NCBI GenBank assembly: GCA_036397035.1
Contig: DASWJS010000010.1
Coordinates: 62,001-126,000, forward strand
Length of the DNA stretch: 64,000 nucleotides
From: DASWJS01 sp036397035
GTDB lineage: Bacteria; Actinomycetota; AC-67
Direction: 5' to 3'
The position numbers were made by a program, and so were the translations under genes. How positions within the stretch are numbered: position 1 is the first letter of the stretch; each line of letters opens with the position of its first letter. Below are positions 1 to 8,711 of this stretch, in pieces. A model generated the notes under the pieces. It did no database searches. It saw only the letters and a list, made by a program, of their open reading frames with translations, and was not told where the DNA came from.

Positions 1-986
1 CGCCGGTGGAGCCGCTTGATGAACTCGTGCTTGAGCAAGAACTTGTCGGTCACCTCGCTCCCGCGAAGGATGACGGTGAAGTCGATGCTGGAGTCGTTGA
101 AGGTGTGATAGCGAATGAAGGGGTCGAAGTCCGCGACGCCCCCCGCGACCTCGCGCAGCACCTCGCGCGCGACCTCGATGGTCACCTCCTCGACCCTGCC
201 GAGGTCGCTGTCGTACGCGACGCCGGCCTCGACCAGCACCGCGAGCTGCTGCTCGGGCCGGTAGAAGTTCGTCACGATCGCCTCGGCCATCTTGGTGTTC
301 GGGATGATCACGAAGTTGTTGGGCAACTGGCGAAGCGTCGTGTTGCGCCAGTCGATGTCGACGACGTACCCGGCGTCGCCGGTGTCCAGCTCGACGTAGT
401 CGCCGGGCTGGATCTTCTTGGACGCCAGCAGGTTGATCCCGGCGAACAGCGCCGCGAGCGTCGGCTGGAGGGCGAGCGCGAGGGCGAGGCCGCCGACCCC
501 GAGCGCGGTCAGCAAGGGCGTGATCGCGACGCCGAGCGCCTGCAACAGGATCAGCAGCCCGATCACGAACACGGCGACGCGCGCGATGTTGACCAGCAAC
601 GAGGACGAGCCGCGAACCGACCCCGTCCGCATCACGGTGAGCTTGACGAAGTCCGAGGCGAGCTTCGCCGCGACGAGCGTGCCGGAGACGATCACCGCCG
701 CGAGCAACAGGTGCTCGATCGTGCCGGCGACGTCCTGGCGCAGGGGCAGCGTTCGCTCCGCCGCATACACGCCCGCGATCGCGAACCACACAACGATCAC
801 GTCGTGCACGGCGCCGATGACGACGTCGTCCGCCCGCCACTTGGTGAGCGTGACGTTGCGCTTCAGCCGCTCGACGACGAGCTTGTTGACCGCCCAGCCG
901 ACGCCCATCCCGATCACCACGTAGAGCAGCGGCGCGATGAGCTGGCCGATGTCGAACTCGACGGTCCAGATCGGTCCCCCGCGCAT
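1..986 (-). CDS. MscS-family mechanosensitive ion channel (3' end beyond window)
   Basis: Small-conductance mechanosensitive channel, an inner-membrane pore that opens under tension during osmotic downshock. The reading frame starts at the ATG at 986 and stays open to the left edge, so the C-terminus is missing. About four hydrophobic segments come first, then a glycine- and alanine-rich pore helix (LTALGVGGLALALALQP) and the cytoplasmic beta domain with KIQPGDYVEL and LPNNFVIIPN, which are hallmarks of the family. It lies 10 nt after the YihY-like gene and is the last visible gene of the pst-phoU run. Function is known from the family; co-transcription is inferred from spacing. Confidence 0.9.
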   Translation of the reverse strand, partial: MRGGPIWTVEFDIGQLIAPLLYVVIGMGVGWAVNKLVVERLKRNVTLTKWRADDVVIGAVHDVIVVWFAIAGVYAAERTLPLRQDVAGTIEHLLLAAVIVSGTLVAAKLASDFVKLTVMRTGSVRGSSSLLVNIARVAVFVIGLLILLQALGVAITPLLTALGVGGLALALALQPTLAALFAGINLLASKKIQPGDYVELDTGDAGYVVDIDWRNTTLRQLPNNFVIIPNTKMAEAIVTNFYRPEQQLAVLVEAGVAYDSDLGRVEEVTIEVAREVLREVAGGVADFDPFIRYHTFNDSSIDFTVILRGSEVTDKFLLKHEFIKRLHR

Positions 987-996
987 CGGATCCACC

Positions 997-1956
997 CTAC
1001 CCAGATTCGCCGGGCCGTCGCACGAGGCCCCGCACGCGGCGGATCGCAGGCCCGACGCGCGAGGCTTTGGGACCCGAGCCCGACGAGGGAAAGGCCTTCT
1101 CGATCTCGCCGTTCAGCTCCGCGCCGAGCAGGACCGCGAGCGAGATCGCATACAGCCACAGCATCAGGACCACCGGCGCGGCGAAGGGCCCGAAGGCGCT
1201 TTCGGACACGGTGACGCTCACGTAGGTGCGCATCCCGAACGCGGCCGCCACCCACAGGCCCGCGGCCAGCGCCGCGCCGGGCAGATCCCGGCGCCACGGC
1301 GTCCCCCAGTTGGGCGCCGCGTGGTACAGCGTGGCGAGCATCGCGATGCCGAGCCCCGCCGCGACCGGCCAGTAGACGACGGACCACACGAACCCGGCGA
1401 CGTGTCCGATCCCCAGCTCGCGGTCAAGCCAGTCTCCCAGGTTCGGCCCGCCCACCAGGAACGGCAGATAGATCGCCGCCGCGAGGAACCCGCCGGCCAT
1501 CAGGCGCAGCGCGACGAGCCGGCGCACCGCGGGCGAGCGCCACTCCCGCACGTCGTAGGTGATGTTGAGAGCCTCGATCAGAACACGCGCCAGGCGCGAG
1601 GACGAGAACAGCGCGATGACGACGCTGAAGGACAGGATCCCGCTGTGGCCTTCCAGCACGATCCGGTCGACCGTCGGCGCGATGAAGGTCTCGCGCGCGC
1701 TGCCGGACAGGAAGCCGCCGAGCGCGTCGGCGAGACGCTCGGCGATCTGCGGGCGCACGTCCTGACCAACCAGGTCGCCCACCGCGCCGATCAGAGCCGC
1801 CAGGACGAACAGCGTCGGCGGGATCGCCAGCAACGCGAAGAACGCAAGCTCGGCGCCCAGGCCGAGGAGCCGGTCCTCACGGGCCTCGACCAGCGTGCGA
1901 ACGGTCAGGTCGCGGGCGACGCGCCAGGGACCGCGTTTCGGTGCGGGCTCGTCCAC
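997..1956 (-). CDS. YihY/BrkB-family inner-membrane protein
   Basis: A 319-residue polytopic membrane protein of the YihY (formerly BrkB or RNase BN) family, whose biochemical role is not settled. After a basic N-terminus there are about six hydrophobic helices: LAFFALLAIPPTLFVLAAL near residue 40, a segment near 105, one near 155, one near 190, and two C-terminal ones around 235 and 265. The family features visible are a helix-breaking central part and the YHAAPNWGTPWR-like loop before the last two helices. It begins 23 nt after the arsC-like gene and ends 10 nt before mscS, so it probably belongs to the same transcript. Confidence 0.85.
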   Translation of the reverse strand: MDEPAPKRGPWRVARDLTVRTLVEAREDRLLGLGAELAFFALLAIPPTLFVLAALIGAVGDLVGQDVRPQIAERLADALGGFLSGSARETFIAPTVDRIVLEGHSGILSFSVVIALFSSSRLARVLIEALNITYDVREWRSPAVRRLVALRLMAGGFLAAAIYLPFLVGGPNLGDWLDRELGIGHVAGFVWSVVYWPVAAGLGIAMLATLYHAAPNWGTPWRRDLPGAALAAGLWVAAAFGMRTYVSVTVSESAFGPFAAPVVLMLWLYAISLAVLLGAELNGEIEKAFPSSGSGPKASRVGPAIRRVRGLVRRPGESG

Positions 1957-1979
1957 TCGCCCACGCTACCGCGAGGCGG

Positions 1980-2381
1980 TCAGAGCCCGGTCAGCAGCGA
2001 CTCAACGCGCCGTCGCACCTCGTGGCGGATGGCGCGCACCTCGTCCATCGGCTTGCCCTTCGGGTCGGGCAGCCCCCAGTCCTCGGTGTCGGCGTACAGA
2101 ATGGCCGGGCACACGTCCGAATCCACCGCGCACCCCATCGTGAAGACGCGAGCCGCGCTGCGCACCATCGCGTCGTCGAGCAGGACCCCGCGATGCGCGG
2201 AGACGTCGATCCCGACCTCGGCCATCGCCTCCACCACCTCCGGGTGCGGAGAGCCGCCCGGCTGGGTGCCGGCCGAGACGCCGCGGGCCCGCCCGGCGGC
2301 GAGCGCGTTGCAGAACGCTTCGGCCATCACGCTGCGGCCGGCGTTGTGCACGCAGACGAACAGGAACGTCGGCTCGCTCAT
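1980..2381 (-). CDS. Arsenate reductase / low-molecular-weight phosphatase family protein
   Basis: A 133-residue protein with the P-loop CVHNAGRS at residues 10-17, the CX5R active site of low-molecular-weight phosphatases. Two further cysteines in FTMGC and DVCP (near residues 84 and 91) and the WGLPDPKG segment match the thioredoxin-coupled arsenate reductase branch rather than tyrosine phosphatases. Such enzymes reduce arsenate to arsenite in the cytoplasm through a cysteine relay. The ATG overlaps the stop of the preceding LOG-like gene by 4 nt (ATGA), implying coupled translation. Its place behind pstSCAB-phoU makes sense because arsenate enters cells through phosphate transporters. A phosphatase role cannot be excluded. 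Confidence 0.8.
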   Translation of the reverse strand: MSEPTFLFVCVHNAGRSVMAEAFCNALAAGRARGVSAGTQPGGSPHPEVVEAMAEVGIDVSAHRGVLLDDAMVRSAARVFTMGCAVDSDVCPAILYADTEDWGLPDPKGKPMDEVRAIRHEVRRRVESLLTGL

Positions 2382-3409
2382 CCTTCGTCGTTCACCCGGT
2401 CGAGCAGCGCGCGCAGGCGCCCCGTGTGCGTGCGGTCGAAGCGCAGCGCGATCCTCGGAAGGTCGGGGACGTCGTCGTCGCGCCGCTCGGCTTCCGTCGC
2501 CTCGACCGATTCGATGGGACCGTCCAGGATGTCGGCGAACTCTTCCGAGAGCCGTTCGAGCAGCGCGCGCGGCGGCACGCGCTTGAGGCGAAGCACCAGC
2601 CGTCCCTCCACGTACCGCCCCGAGTGGTAGACCCGATAGAAGCGCTCGATCTGCGCGACGGCGTCGGCCACGTCGTCGGTCACGTGGAAGAACGAGCGAT
2701 CCTCGTGGTCGATCATGCCGTTCTTGATCAGCATGCCGATGAACGTCTCTTCCCACGTCCGCCAGAAGGACCCGCCCGGCGCGTCCAGCATGATGATCGG
2801 GTGCAAGTCGCTCTTGCCGGTCTGGATCAGCGTGAGCAGCTCGAAGGCCTCGTCCATCGTTCCGAAGCCGCCGGGGAGCAAGACGAAGGCGTCGGACTCC
2901 TTGATGAAGATGAGCTTGCGGGTGAAGAAGTACTTGAAGTTGATCAGCTTGGGATCGGCGGCGATGAAGGGATTGGGCTCGGCCTCGAAGGGCAACTGGA
3001 TGTTCACGCCGATCGAATGGTCGCCGCCCGCGCCCTCATGGCCCGCCTCCATGATCCCCGGCCCGGCGCCGGTGACGACCATCCAGTCCTTCGCGGCCAT
3101 CTGCGCCGCCAGCTCGCGCGCGGTGGCGTAGGTCGGGTCGTGCTTGGCGGTGCGCGCCGAGCCGAACAGCGTCACTTTCAGGCGCGAACGCAGCGGCGCG
3201 AAGACGCTGAACGCCTGGCGCATCTCCTTCAGCGCCGTGTTGACGATCTTGCGGTCGAGCCGCGCTACGTTCCCGCGCGCCATCGTCAGCGCCGTGCCGA
3301 GCGTTTCCAGCGCGATGCGCCTGTCGATCGGGTCCAGCTCGTCGAGGAAGGCGATCAGCGCGTCGTCGAGGGTCTCGTCCCCGGTGAGCCGGGGAGGCCG
3401 CCGCGGCAC
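2378..3409 (-). CDS. TIGR00730/LOG-family Rossmann protein (nucleotide phosphoribohydrolase-like)
   Basis: A 343-residue member of the lysine-decarboxylase-like Rossmann family (LOG/TIGR00730). Proteins of this family hydrolyse nucleoside 5'-monophosphates such as cytokinin ribotides. The diagnostic PGGFGTMDEAFE motif and the upstream VTGAGPGIMEAGHEGA segment are present; the protein is longer than the usual 190-residue LOG and carries extra N- and C-terminal parts. The start chosen is the GTG whose first base is the last base of the phoU stop codon (TAGTG), the tightest possible coupling to phoU; a much longer open frame upstream is antisense-like and lies inside phoU. It overlaps the following arsC-like gene by 4 nt. 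Substrate unknown. Confidence 0.8.
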   Translation of the reverse strand: MPRRPPRLTGDETLDDALIAFLDELDPIDRRIALETLGTALTMARGNVARLDRKIVNTALKEMRQAFSVFAPLRSRLKVTLFGSARTAKHDPTYATARELAAQMAAKDWMVVTGAGPGIMEAGHEGAGGDHSIGVNIQLPFEAEPNPFIAADPKLINFKYFFTRKLIFIKESDAFVLLPGGFGTMDEAFELLTLIQTGKSDLHPIIMLDAPGGSFWRTWEETFIGMLIKNGMIDHEDRSFFHVTDDVADAVAQIERFYRVYHSGRYVEGRLVLRLKRVPPRALLERLSEEFADILDGPIESVEATEAERRDDDVPDLPRIALRFDRTHTGRLRALLDRVNDEG

Positions 3410-4134
3410 TACTCCGTCACGATCTCGCGCTCGGGATGAGAAGCGTCCCCGAACTCGACGAACTTGCCCGTCTCCAGGAACACGACCTGCTCGGCGATGT
3501 CCACCGCGTGGTCGCCGATGCGCTCGATCTGGCGGCTGACGACGTGCATGCGAATCCCCCATTCGAGCATCCGCTTGTCGTCGGCGATCTTCAGGACCTC
3601 CTCCAGCATCCCGCGGTTGAGCCGGTCGATGGGCTCGTCCATCGCCGGCAGCGTGCGCGCGAGCGCGACGTCGCGCCGGTCGAAGGCGTCCATGGCCGCG
3701 CCGATCATCTTCAGGGCGATGCTCCCCATCTCTTCCAGGTGGCTGATCACCGTCTCGGACTTGGGAAGGTCGGCCGCGAGCTTGGAGATCTTGGCGAGGT
3801 TGACCGCCATGTCGCCGACCCGCTCGAGGTGGAAGGTGATGTGGAGCAGCACGGTCAGCAGGCGAAGGTCGGAGGCCACCGGCGTCTGGAGCGCGAACAG
3901 GCGCAGGATCCGCTTCTCCGTTCGCAGGTAGTACTCGTCGATCACGTCGTCGCCGAGGATGACGCGGTCGGCGAGCGCAGGGGCGGTCTCCCGGATGCAG
4001 CGCATGGACTTCGCGAACAAGTCGCCGGCCGCGGCTCCCATCGATTGCACGTGCGCCTCGACCCGGCCCAGCTCCTCGTGGAAGCCGGTTCGCAGCTCGA
4101 CCGCCTGCGGCGGCGCGATGCCGTCCTGATCCAT
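3409..4134 (-). CDS. phoU: Phosphate transport system regulatory protein PhoU
   Basis: A 241-residue, all-helical protein that links the Pst transporter to the PhoR-type kinase and restrains the Pho response under high phosphate. Two PhoU repeats are visible, each a three-helix bundle: the first carries ADRVILGDDVIDEYY, the second ALARTLPAMDEPIDRLN, matching the acidic metal-binding E/DXXXD helices of the family. The N-terminus (FHEELGRVEAHVQSMG) is typical. The gene starts at the last base of pstB and ends in a TAGTG overlap with the LOG-like gene. The C-terminus (FLETGKFVEFG) is the conserved ending of the family. Confidence 0.95.
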   Translation of the reverse strand: MDQDGIAPPQAVELRTGFHEELGRVEAHVQSMGAAAGDLFAKSMRCIRETAPALADRVILGDDVIDEYYLRTEKRILRLFALQTPVASDLRLLTVLLHITFHLERVGDMAVNLAKISKLAADLPKSETVISHLEEMGSIALKMIGAAMDAFDRRDVALARTLPAMDEPIDRLNRGMLEEVLKIADDKRMLEWGIRMHVVSRQIERIGDHAVDIAEQVVFLETGKFVEFGDASHPEREIVTE

Positions 4135-4970
4135 CAGCCGAACCTGCCCGTGATGTAGGCCTCCGTCCGCGGGTCCGCGGGATTGGTGAAGATCCTCGCC
4201 GTCGCGTCGTATTCAACCAGGACGCCGGTCCGGCTGCCCGTCTCCTCCTCCACGTCGGCGGTCAGGAACGCCGTCTTGGAGCTGACCCGCGCCGCCTGCT
4301 GCATGTTGTGCGTCACGATCACGATCGTGTAGCGGGACCGCAGCTCTTGCATCAGCTCCTCGATGCGCGCGGTCGCGAGCGGGTCGAGCGCCGAGCACGG
4401 CTCGTCCATCAGGATCACGTCCGGCTGGACGGCGATCGCGCGGGCGATGCACAGGCGCTGCTGCTGGCCGCCCGACAGCGCGAGCGCGCTCGCCTTCAGG
4501 TCGCGGCGCACCTCGTCCCAGAGCGCCGCGCCCTTGAGGGCCTCCTCCACGCGCGCGTCGAGGTCGTCGGTCATGCCCGTGACGCGCAGCCCGAAGGCGA
4601 CGTTGTCGTAGATCGACTTCGGGAAGGGGTTCGGCTTCTGGAAGACCATGCCGATGCGGCGGCGAACCTCCACCGGGTCGACGCCGTTGGCGTACAGATC
4701 GTGCTCGTGGTACAGCACCGAGCCCGACACGACGGCGCCGGGGATCAGGTCGTTCATTCGGTTGAGGCAGCGGATCAGGGTGGACTTCCCGCAGCCGCTC
4801 GGTCCGATCAGCGCCGTGATGTCGTTGCGGTCCACGTCGAGCGTGATGTCGCGTACGGCGACCACGCCGTCGTAGGACACGGCGACGTCCTTCAGCCGGA
4901 AGACCACGTCGTCGAGGGACGGCGAGGGAACCTCCTCGCGCGCGCTGGGTTCCGGCCTGTCCTGGTTCAT
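4134..4970 (-). CDS. pstB: Phosphate ABC transporter ATP-binding protein PstB
   Basis: ATPase of the high-affinity phosphate importer, acting on the cytoplasmic face of PstC and PstA. It has 278 residues from the chosen ATG. Walker A GPSGCGKST is at 56-64, the Q-loop in VFQKPNPFP near 111, the signature LSGGQQQR at 165-172, Walker B VILMDEP at 185-191 and the H-loop in VTHNMQQAARVS. PNPFPKSIYDN is characteristic of PstB. An in-frame GTG at 5018, directly after the pstA stop and preceded by GAGGA, would add 16 residues and is a credible alternative start. The gene ends at the first base of phoU. Confidence 0.95.
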   Translation of the reverse strand: MNQDRPEPSAREEVPSPSLDDVVFRLKDVAVSYDGVVAVRDITLDVDRNDITALIGPSGCGKSTLIRCLNRMNDLIPGAVVSGSVLYHEHDLYANGVDPVEVRRRIGMVFQKPNPFPKSIYDNVAFGLRVTGMTDDLDARVEEALKGAALWDEVRRDLKASALALSGGQQQRLCIARAIAVQPDVILMDEPCSALDPLATARIEELMQELRSRYTIVIVTHNMQQAARVSSKTAFLTADVEEETGSRTGVLVEYDATARIFTNPADPRTEAYITGRFG

Positions 4971-5020
4971 GGTGGGGTCATCCGAGCGGGTGGCGATCCT
5001 GACCTGCGTGCCGCTCACGT

Positions 5021-5905
5021 TTACCACGTCCTCGTGTATCGGTTCCTGATCGCGATGGCGATGCCGTTCATGACGAGCAGGATGCCGAGGAGCACCACGA
5101 TACCCGCGGCCGCGGTGATCTCGAAGTCCGGCTGCGGGCGGCGCACCCAGTTGAAGATCTGCACCGGCAGCACGGTGAACTGATCGAACACGCTGTTGGG
5201 GGCGAAGAAGACCGAGCCCAGCGCGCCCACCACGATCAAGGGCGCCGCTTCGCCGATCGCGCGCGACAGGGCCAGGATCACGCCGGTGACGATCCCGGGC
5301 ACCGCCGCGGGAAGGACCTGCCGCTCGATCGTCTGCCACTGCGTCGCGCCCACCGCGAGCGCCGCCTCTCGGATCGAAGCCGGGACCGCGCGGATCGCCT
5401 CGCGGCTCGCGGTGATGACGACGGGCAGGACCAGCAGCCCGAGCGTGAGCCCGGCGGCGAGGATCGACTTGCGCAGCGCGAGCCCCTCGACGAACAGCCC
5501 GAGCCCGAGGAGCCCGTAGGTGATCGAGGGGACGCCGGCGAGGTTGGACACGTTGACTTCGATCCAGCGAGCCAGACGTCCCTTGCGCGCGTACTCCTCC
5601 AGGTAGATCGCGGCGCCGATCCCGATCGGGATCGTTGCGACCGCCGTGACGCCGATCACCCAGATCGTCCCCATGATCGCCGGGAAGGCGCCGGCGCGCG
5701 TCGGGAAGCGCGACGGCAACCCGGTGATGAAGTCGAGCGACAGCCGCGGGATGCCCTCCACGCCCACCTGGACGAGCAGCGCGGCGAGCGTCACGAGCCC
5801 GACGCCCACCGACGCCAGCAGCCAGCGCGAGAACCGTCGTTCGCGACGGACGCGATCGCGGTCCAGGGCCGCGAAGACGGCGTGCTCGCGCGTCGAGACG
5901 GCCAT
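5021..5905 (-). CDS. pstA: Phosphate ABC transporter permease PstA
   Basis: Inner-membrane permease of 294 residues forming the phosphate channel with PstC. Six hydrophobic helices are visible, starting with LLASVGVGLVTLAALLVQVG near residue 28. The EAA-type loop that contacts PstB is REAALAVGATQWQTIERQVLP, followed by GIVTGVILALSRAIGEAAPL, the standard PstA signature. The start ATG at 5905 shares one base with the pstC stop (TGATG), and the next gene follows within about 50 nt. Confidence 0.95.
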   Translation of the reverse strand: MAVSTREHAVFAALDRDRVRRERRFSRWLLASVGVGLVTLAALLVQVGVEGIPRLSLDFITGLPSRFPTRAGAFPAIMGTIWVIGVTAVATIPIGIGAAIYLEEYARKGRLARWIEVNVSNLAGVPSITYGLLGLGLFVEGLALRKSILAAGLTLGLLVLPVVITASREAIRAVPASIREAALAVGATQWQTIERQVLPAAVPGIVTGVILALSRAIGEAAPLIVVGALGSVFFAPNSVFDQFTVLPVQIFNWVRRPQPDFEITAAAGIVVLLGILLVMNGIAIAIRNRYTRTW

Positions 5906-6858
5906 CAGTCGTAGGCCTCCCGGAACCGGCGGACGATGCGGTGGCTCAGGTAGTTGAGGACGAACGTCATCACGAACAGCGTCGAACCCAGAGCAAAGAT
6001 CGTCTTGTACTCGATGGAGCCGATCGGGATCTCACCCGAAGCGAGCTGCACGATCGCGGCGGTCATCGTCTGCATGCCGTCGAGCGGGTTGAAGCTCAGC
6101 GCCGACTGCGCGCCCGATGCGATCGCGACGATCATCGTCTCGCCGATGGCGCGCGCGAACGCCAGGATGATCGACGCGGCGATCCCCGAGAGCGCCGCCG
6201 GCACGACCACGCGCAAGGACACGACACGGCGTCCCGCGCCGAGCCCGAAGGCCGCCTCCCGCAGACCGCGCGGTACCGCTCGCATGGCGTCCTCGCTCAG
6301 CGAGGCGATGGTCGGGATGATCATGATCCCCACGACGATGCCCGCCGAGAGCGCGTTCTGCCGCGAGACGCCGCCCGGGATGATGGTGCGAAGGACCACC
6401 TCGGTCACGAAGTTGATCGCGAAGAACCCGAGGACGATCGTCGGGATCCCCGCCAGGATCTCCAGGGTCGGCTTCAGGATGCGGCGGGCTCGCTCGGAGG
6501 CGTATTCGGACAGGTAGATCGCCGTCGCCAATCCGAGCGGGACCGCCACCAGGAGCCCGATCCCGGCGATCAGCAGGGTCCCGACGACCAAGGGAAGCAC
6601 CCCGTATGACGACTGCGCGCCGAAGTCCGGCGCCCAATCGGTCCCGGTCAGGAAGCCGCCGATGTTGATCTCGCTGAAGAACTCGACGGCCCCTTCGCCG
6701 AGCGTGAAGATGATCCCGGCGGTGACCAGGATCGAAGTCGCCGCGCAGCCGAGCAAGACCGCGCGGATGACGGCTTCGCCAATGCGTCGACGCCCCTGGA
6801 GAAAGCCGGGGGCGCCGACGCCGGAATGAGCGGCGTTCAGGCCTTCAATCCGTTCCAC
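5905..6858 (-). CDS. pstC: Phosphate ABC transporter permease PstC
   Basis: Partner permease of PstA with 317 residues. It has an N-terminal hydrophobic helix near residue 30, a periplasmic loop, then the conserved core GLATAIYLSEYAS, EILAGIPTIVLGFFA and the coupling loop REAAFGLGAGRRVVSLRVVVP, followed by ASIILAFARAIGETMIVAIASG. All are PstC hallmarks. The ATG at 6858 overlaps the end of pstS by 22 nt; no better downstream start with a ribosome-binding site is obvious. Confidence 0.95.
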   Translation of the reverse strand: MERIEGLNAAHSGVGAPGFLQGRRRIGEAVIRAVLLGCAATSILVTAGIIFTLGEGAVEFFSEINIGGFLTGTDWAPDFGAQSSYGVLPLVVGTLLIAGIGLLVAVPLGLATAIYLSEYASERARRILKPTLEILAGIPTIVLGFFAINFVTEVVLRTIIPGGVSRQNALSAGIVVGIMIIPTIASLSEDAMRAVPRGLREAAFGLGAGRRVVSLRVVVPAALSGIAASIILAFARAIGETMIVAIASGAQSALSFNPLDGMQTMTAAIVQLASGEIPIGSIEYKTIFALGSTLFVMTFVLNYLSHRIVRRFREAYD

Positions 6859-7802
6859 GTGTCCACCGAAACCTGGAAGTCCTCATCGTCCATGGGGAAG
6901 TATCCCACGTCGCCGAGGATCGAGTTGACGGTGTCGAACAGGAAGTCGAAGAACGCCACGACCTCCGGCCGGTCCAGCGCCGCGTGGTTGACGTACACGA
7001 AGAGCGGCCGGGCGAGCGGGGTGTACGTGCCGTCGCGCACGGTCGTGTCGTTCGGCTCGACGCAACCGGCGCCGGCGTCGATCGAGACCGGCTTGACGAT
7101 GCCGCCCGCGTTGGCCAAGTAGGAGTAGCCGAAGTACGCCATGCCGCCTCGTGAGTCGGCGACGTTGGCGACCGCCTGGTCGTCCTCCTCGCCGATGTTG
7201 CCGTAGTCGGTCCGTTGCGTGAGGTCGTCACCCACGTACTCCTCGATGATCACCTCGTTGAAGTAGTCGAAGGTTCCGGAGTCGCTTCCGGGACCCCACA
7301 GCTCGAGCTTGACGTCCGGGAAGCTCGGGTCGACGTCCTTCCACGAGTTCACCTTGCCCTTGGAGTCGGGGCTCCAGATGGCGGCAAGCTGCTCGGGCGT
7401 CAGGCATTCGGCCCAGGTGTTCTCCGGGTTGATCGCGACCACCATGCCGTCGATCGCGATCTGCAGCTCGGTGAATTCGACGCCGGCGTCCGCGCACAGC
7501 GGCGCCTCTTCGTCTTCCTTGATCGGACGCGACGCGTCGCTGAAGTCGGTGCCGTTCGCCTTGCAGAACGCCTCGAAGCCTCCCCCGGTGCCGGAGATCC
7601 CGACGTTGACGTTCACGCCCGGCTCGACCTGCTTGAACTCCTCCGCCAGGGCTTCCATGATCGGCCCCACGGTCGAGGAGCCGTCACCGCTGACCGTCCC
7701 GGTCAGGCCGGTGTTGCCGCCGTTGTTCGTCGTGCTGCACGCCGCCATCGTCAGGACGACGACGGCGAGGATCCCGCCGATGCGCTTCGACGTGCTTCCC
7801 AT
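6837..7802 (-). CDS. pstS: Phosphate-binding lipoprotein PstS (copy 1)
   Basis: Extracytoplasmic phosphate-binding protein of 321 residues that feeds PstCAB. The start is the ATG at 7802, preceded by GGGGGAA. The signal peptide ends in a lipobox (LTMAAC), so Cys20 is the likely lipidation site, followed by an Asn/Gly-rich linker. Ligand-binding motifs include GDGSSTV and ISGTGGGFEAFC near the N-terminus and GSDSGTFDYF in the middle. A longer frame upstream of the ATG crosses the promoter and is not used. Tandem 11-nt PHO-like repeats lie about 90 nt upstream. Confidence 0.95.
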   Translation of the reverse strand: MGSTSKRIGGILAVVVLTMAACSTTNNGGNTGLTGTVSGDGSSTVGPIMEALAEEFKQVEPGVNVNVGISGTGGGFEAFCKANGTDFSDASRPIKEDEEAPLCADAGVEFTELQIAIDGMVVAINPENTWAECLTPEQLAAIWSPDSKGKVNSWKDVDPSFPDVKLELWGPGSDSGTFDYFNEVIIEEYVGDDLTQRTDYGNIGEEDDQAVANVADSRGGMAYFGYSYLANAGGIVKPVSIDAGAGCVEPNDTTVRDGTYTPLARPLFVYVNHAALDRPEVVAFFDFLFDTVNSILGDVGYFPMDDEDFQVSVDTWNGLKA

Positions 7803-7888
7803 GACGCTTCCCCCAATCTCTCGACCCCGATCGGTCGAGCCCATCCAACCCGGCCGCGGCCGCCTCCGAGCCCCGGGCGGTGCACCTC

Positions 7889-7912
7889 GCGTGAACTCTC
7901 GGTGAAACCCTG
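7889..7912 (-). promoter_or_regulatory. PHO-box-like direct repeat upstream of pstS
   Basis: On the minus strand two 11-nt units in direct repeat read TTTCACCGAGA and GTTCACGCGAG-like; the core TTCAC recurs exactly 11 nt apart (GTGAA on the plus strand at 7891 and 7902). This matches the actinobacterial PHO box, two GTTCACC-type units bound by PhoP/RegX3 dimers. It sits about 90 nt before the pstS ATG in the correct orientation. Binding is inferred. Confidence 0.7.
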
Positions 7913-7969
7913 GGCATCGACCCATACGCGGCGAACGGTAACGCCCTCGCCTCGGCTATGGTGGAACGG

Positions 7970-7993
7970 ACGTGAACCAACCGTGAAATGAGG
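7970..7993 (-). promoter_or_regulatory. Second PHO-box-like repeat abutting the response-regulator start
   Basis: TTCAC on the minus strand recurs 11 nt apart (GTGAA at plus positions 7972 and 7983). The pair ends about 8 nt before the ATG of the response regulator at 8001 and therefore covers its ribosome-binding region, while also lying some 170 nt upstream of pstS. Placement suggests autoregulation, possibly repression of the regulator gene, in addition to activation of pstS; that is inference. Confidence 0.6.
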
Positions 7994-8000
7994 GTGGAGA

Positions 8001-8711
8001 ATGTCGAAGGTTCTCCTGGTCGAAGACGACGCCACCATGGCCGACCTGGTGGCCTACAACCTGCGGCGCCAGGGCCTGGAGGTCGCGACCTGCGCCGACG
8101 GCGCGGAGGGGCTTCGCATGGCGAAGGACTACTCCTTCACGCTGGTGATGCTCGACCTCATGCTGCCGTCGGTGGACGGGCTCCAGATCGTGGACGAGCT
8201 GCGTCGCGTCCGGCCGGACGTCCCGATCCTGATGGTCACCGCCCGCTCGGAGGAGGAGACCAAGCTGCGAGGGTTCGCCGCCGGGGTCGACGACTACCTC
8301 ACCAAGCCGTTCTCGATGGAGGAGCTGGTCGCCCGGGTGAAGGCGCTGCTGCGCCGCTCGCGCGTGGAGGCGATCCGCACCGAGACCCCGAAGGAGATCG
8401 TCTTCGGCGACCTTCGGCTCGCCACGCGCGACTTCCGCTGCTGGATCGGCGACGAGGAGTACGACCTTCGGCCGAAGGAGTTCTCGTTGCTCGTGACGCT
8501 CGCGGCCGAGCCGGGGCGGCTGTTCACCAGGGTAGAGCTGGCCGAGCGCGTGTGGGGCTACACGTTCCTCGGTGACACCCGCACGATCGACACGCACGTG
8601 AAGAACGTCCGGCGCAAGGTCGAGGCCGAGTCCGCCTACACCTACATCGACACGGTTCGCGGCGTCGGCTACCGCTTCCGCGTCCGCCCCAAGGTCGCGC
8701 GCGCGCGATGA
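8001..8711 (+). CDS. PhoB/PhoP/RegX3-type response regulator
   Basis: A 236-residue OmpR/PhoB-family transcription factor. The receiver domain (1-120) has the acidic pair VEDD at 8-11, the phosphorylated Asp in MLDLMLP near 52, Thr/Ser in MVTARS and Lys in YLTKPFS. A linker leads to a winged-helix DNA-binding domain with LRPKEFSLLVTLA, VWGYTFLGDTRTIDTHVKNVRRK and the wing YIDTVRGVGYRF. It is divergent from pstS, overlaps the kinase gene by 4 nt (ATGA) and sits next to PHO-like repeats, so control of phosphate-starvation genes is the natural role. Whether it is orthologous to PhoP or RegX3 cannot be decided here. Confidence 0.92.
   Translation: MSKVLLVEDDATMADLVAYNLRRQGLEVATCADGAEGLRMAKDYSFTLVMLDLMLPSVDGLQIVDELRRVRPDVPILMVTARSEEETKLRGFAAGVDDYLTKPFSMEELVARVKALLRRSRVEAIRTETPKEIVFGDLRLATRDFRCWIGDEEYDLRPKEFSLLVTLAAEPGRLFTRVELAERVWGYTFLGDTRTIDTHVKNVRRKVEAESAYTYIDTVRGVGYRFRVRPKVARAR

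Noticed and set aside
6..1214. Long open frame on the plus strand opposite the mscS and yihY genes
   Set aside because: It is an antisense frame typical of GC-rich coding DNA; the minus strand encodes clear MscS and YihY motifs and the antisense product is Asp/Arg-rich without any domain.
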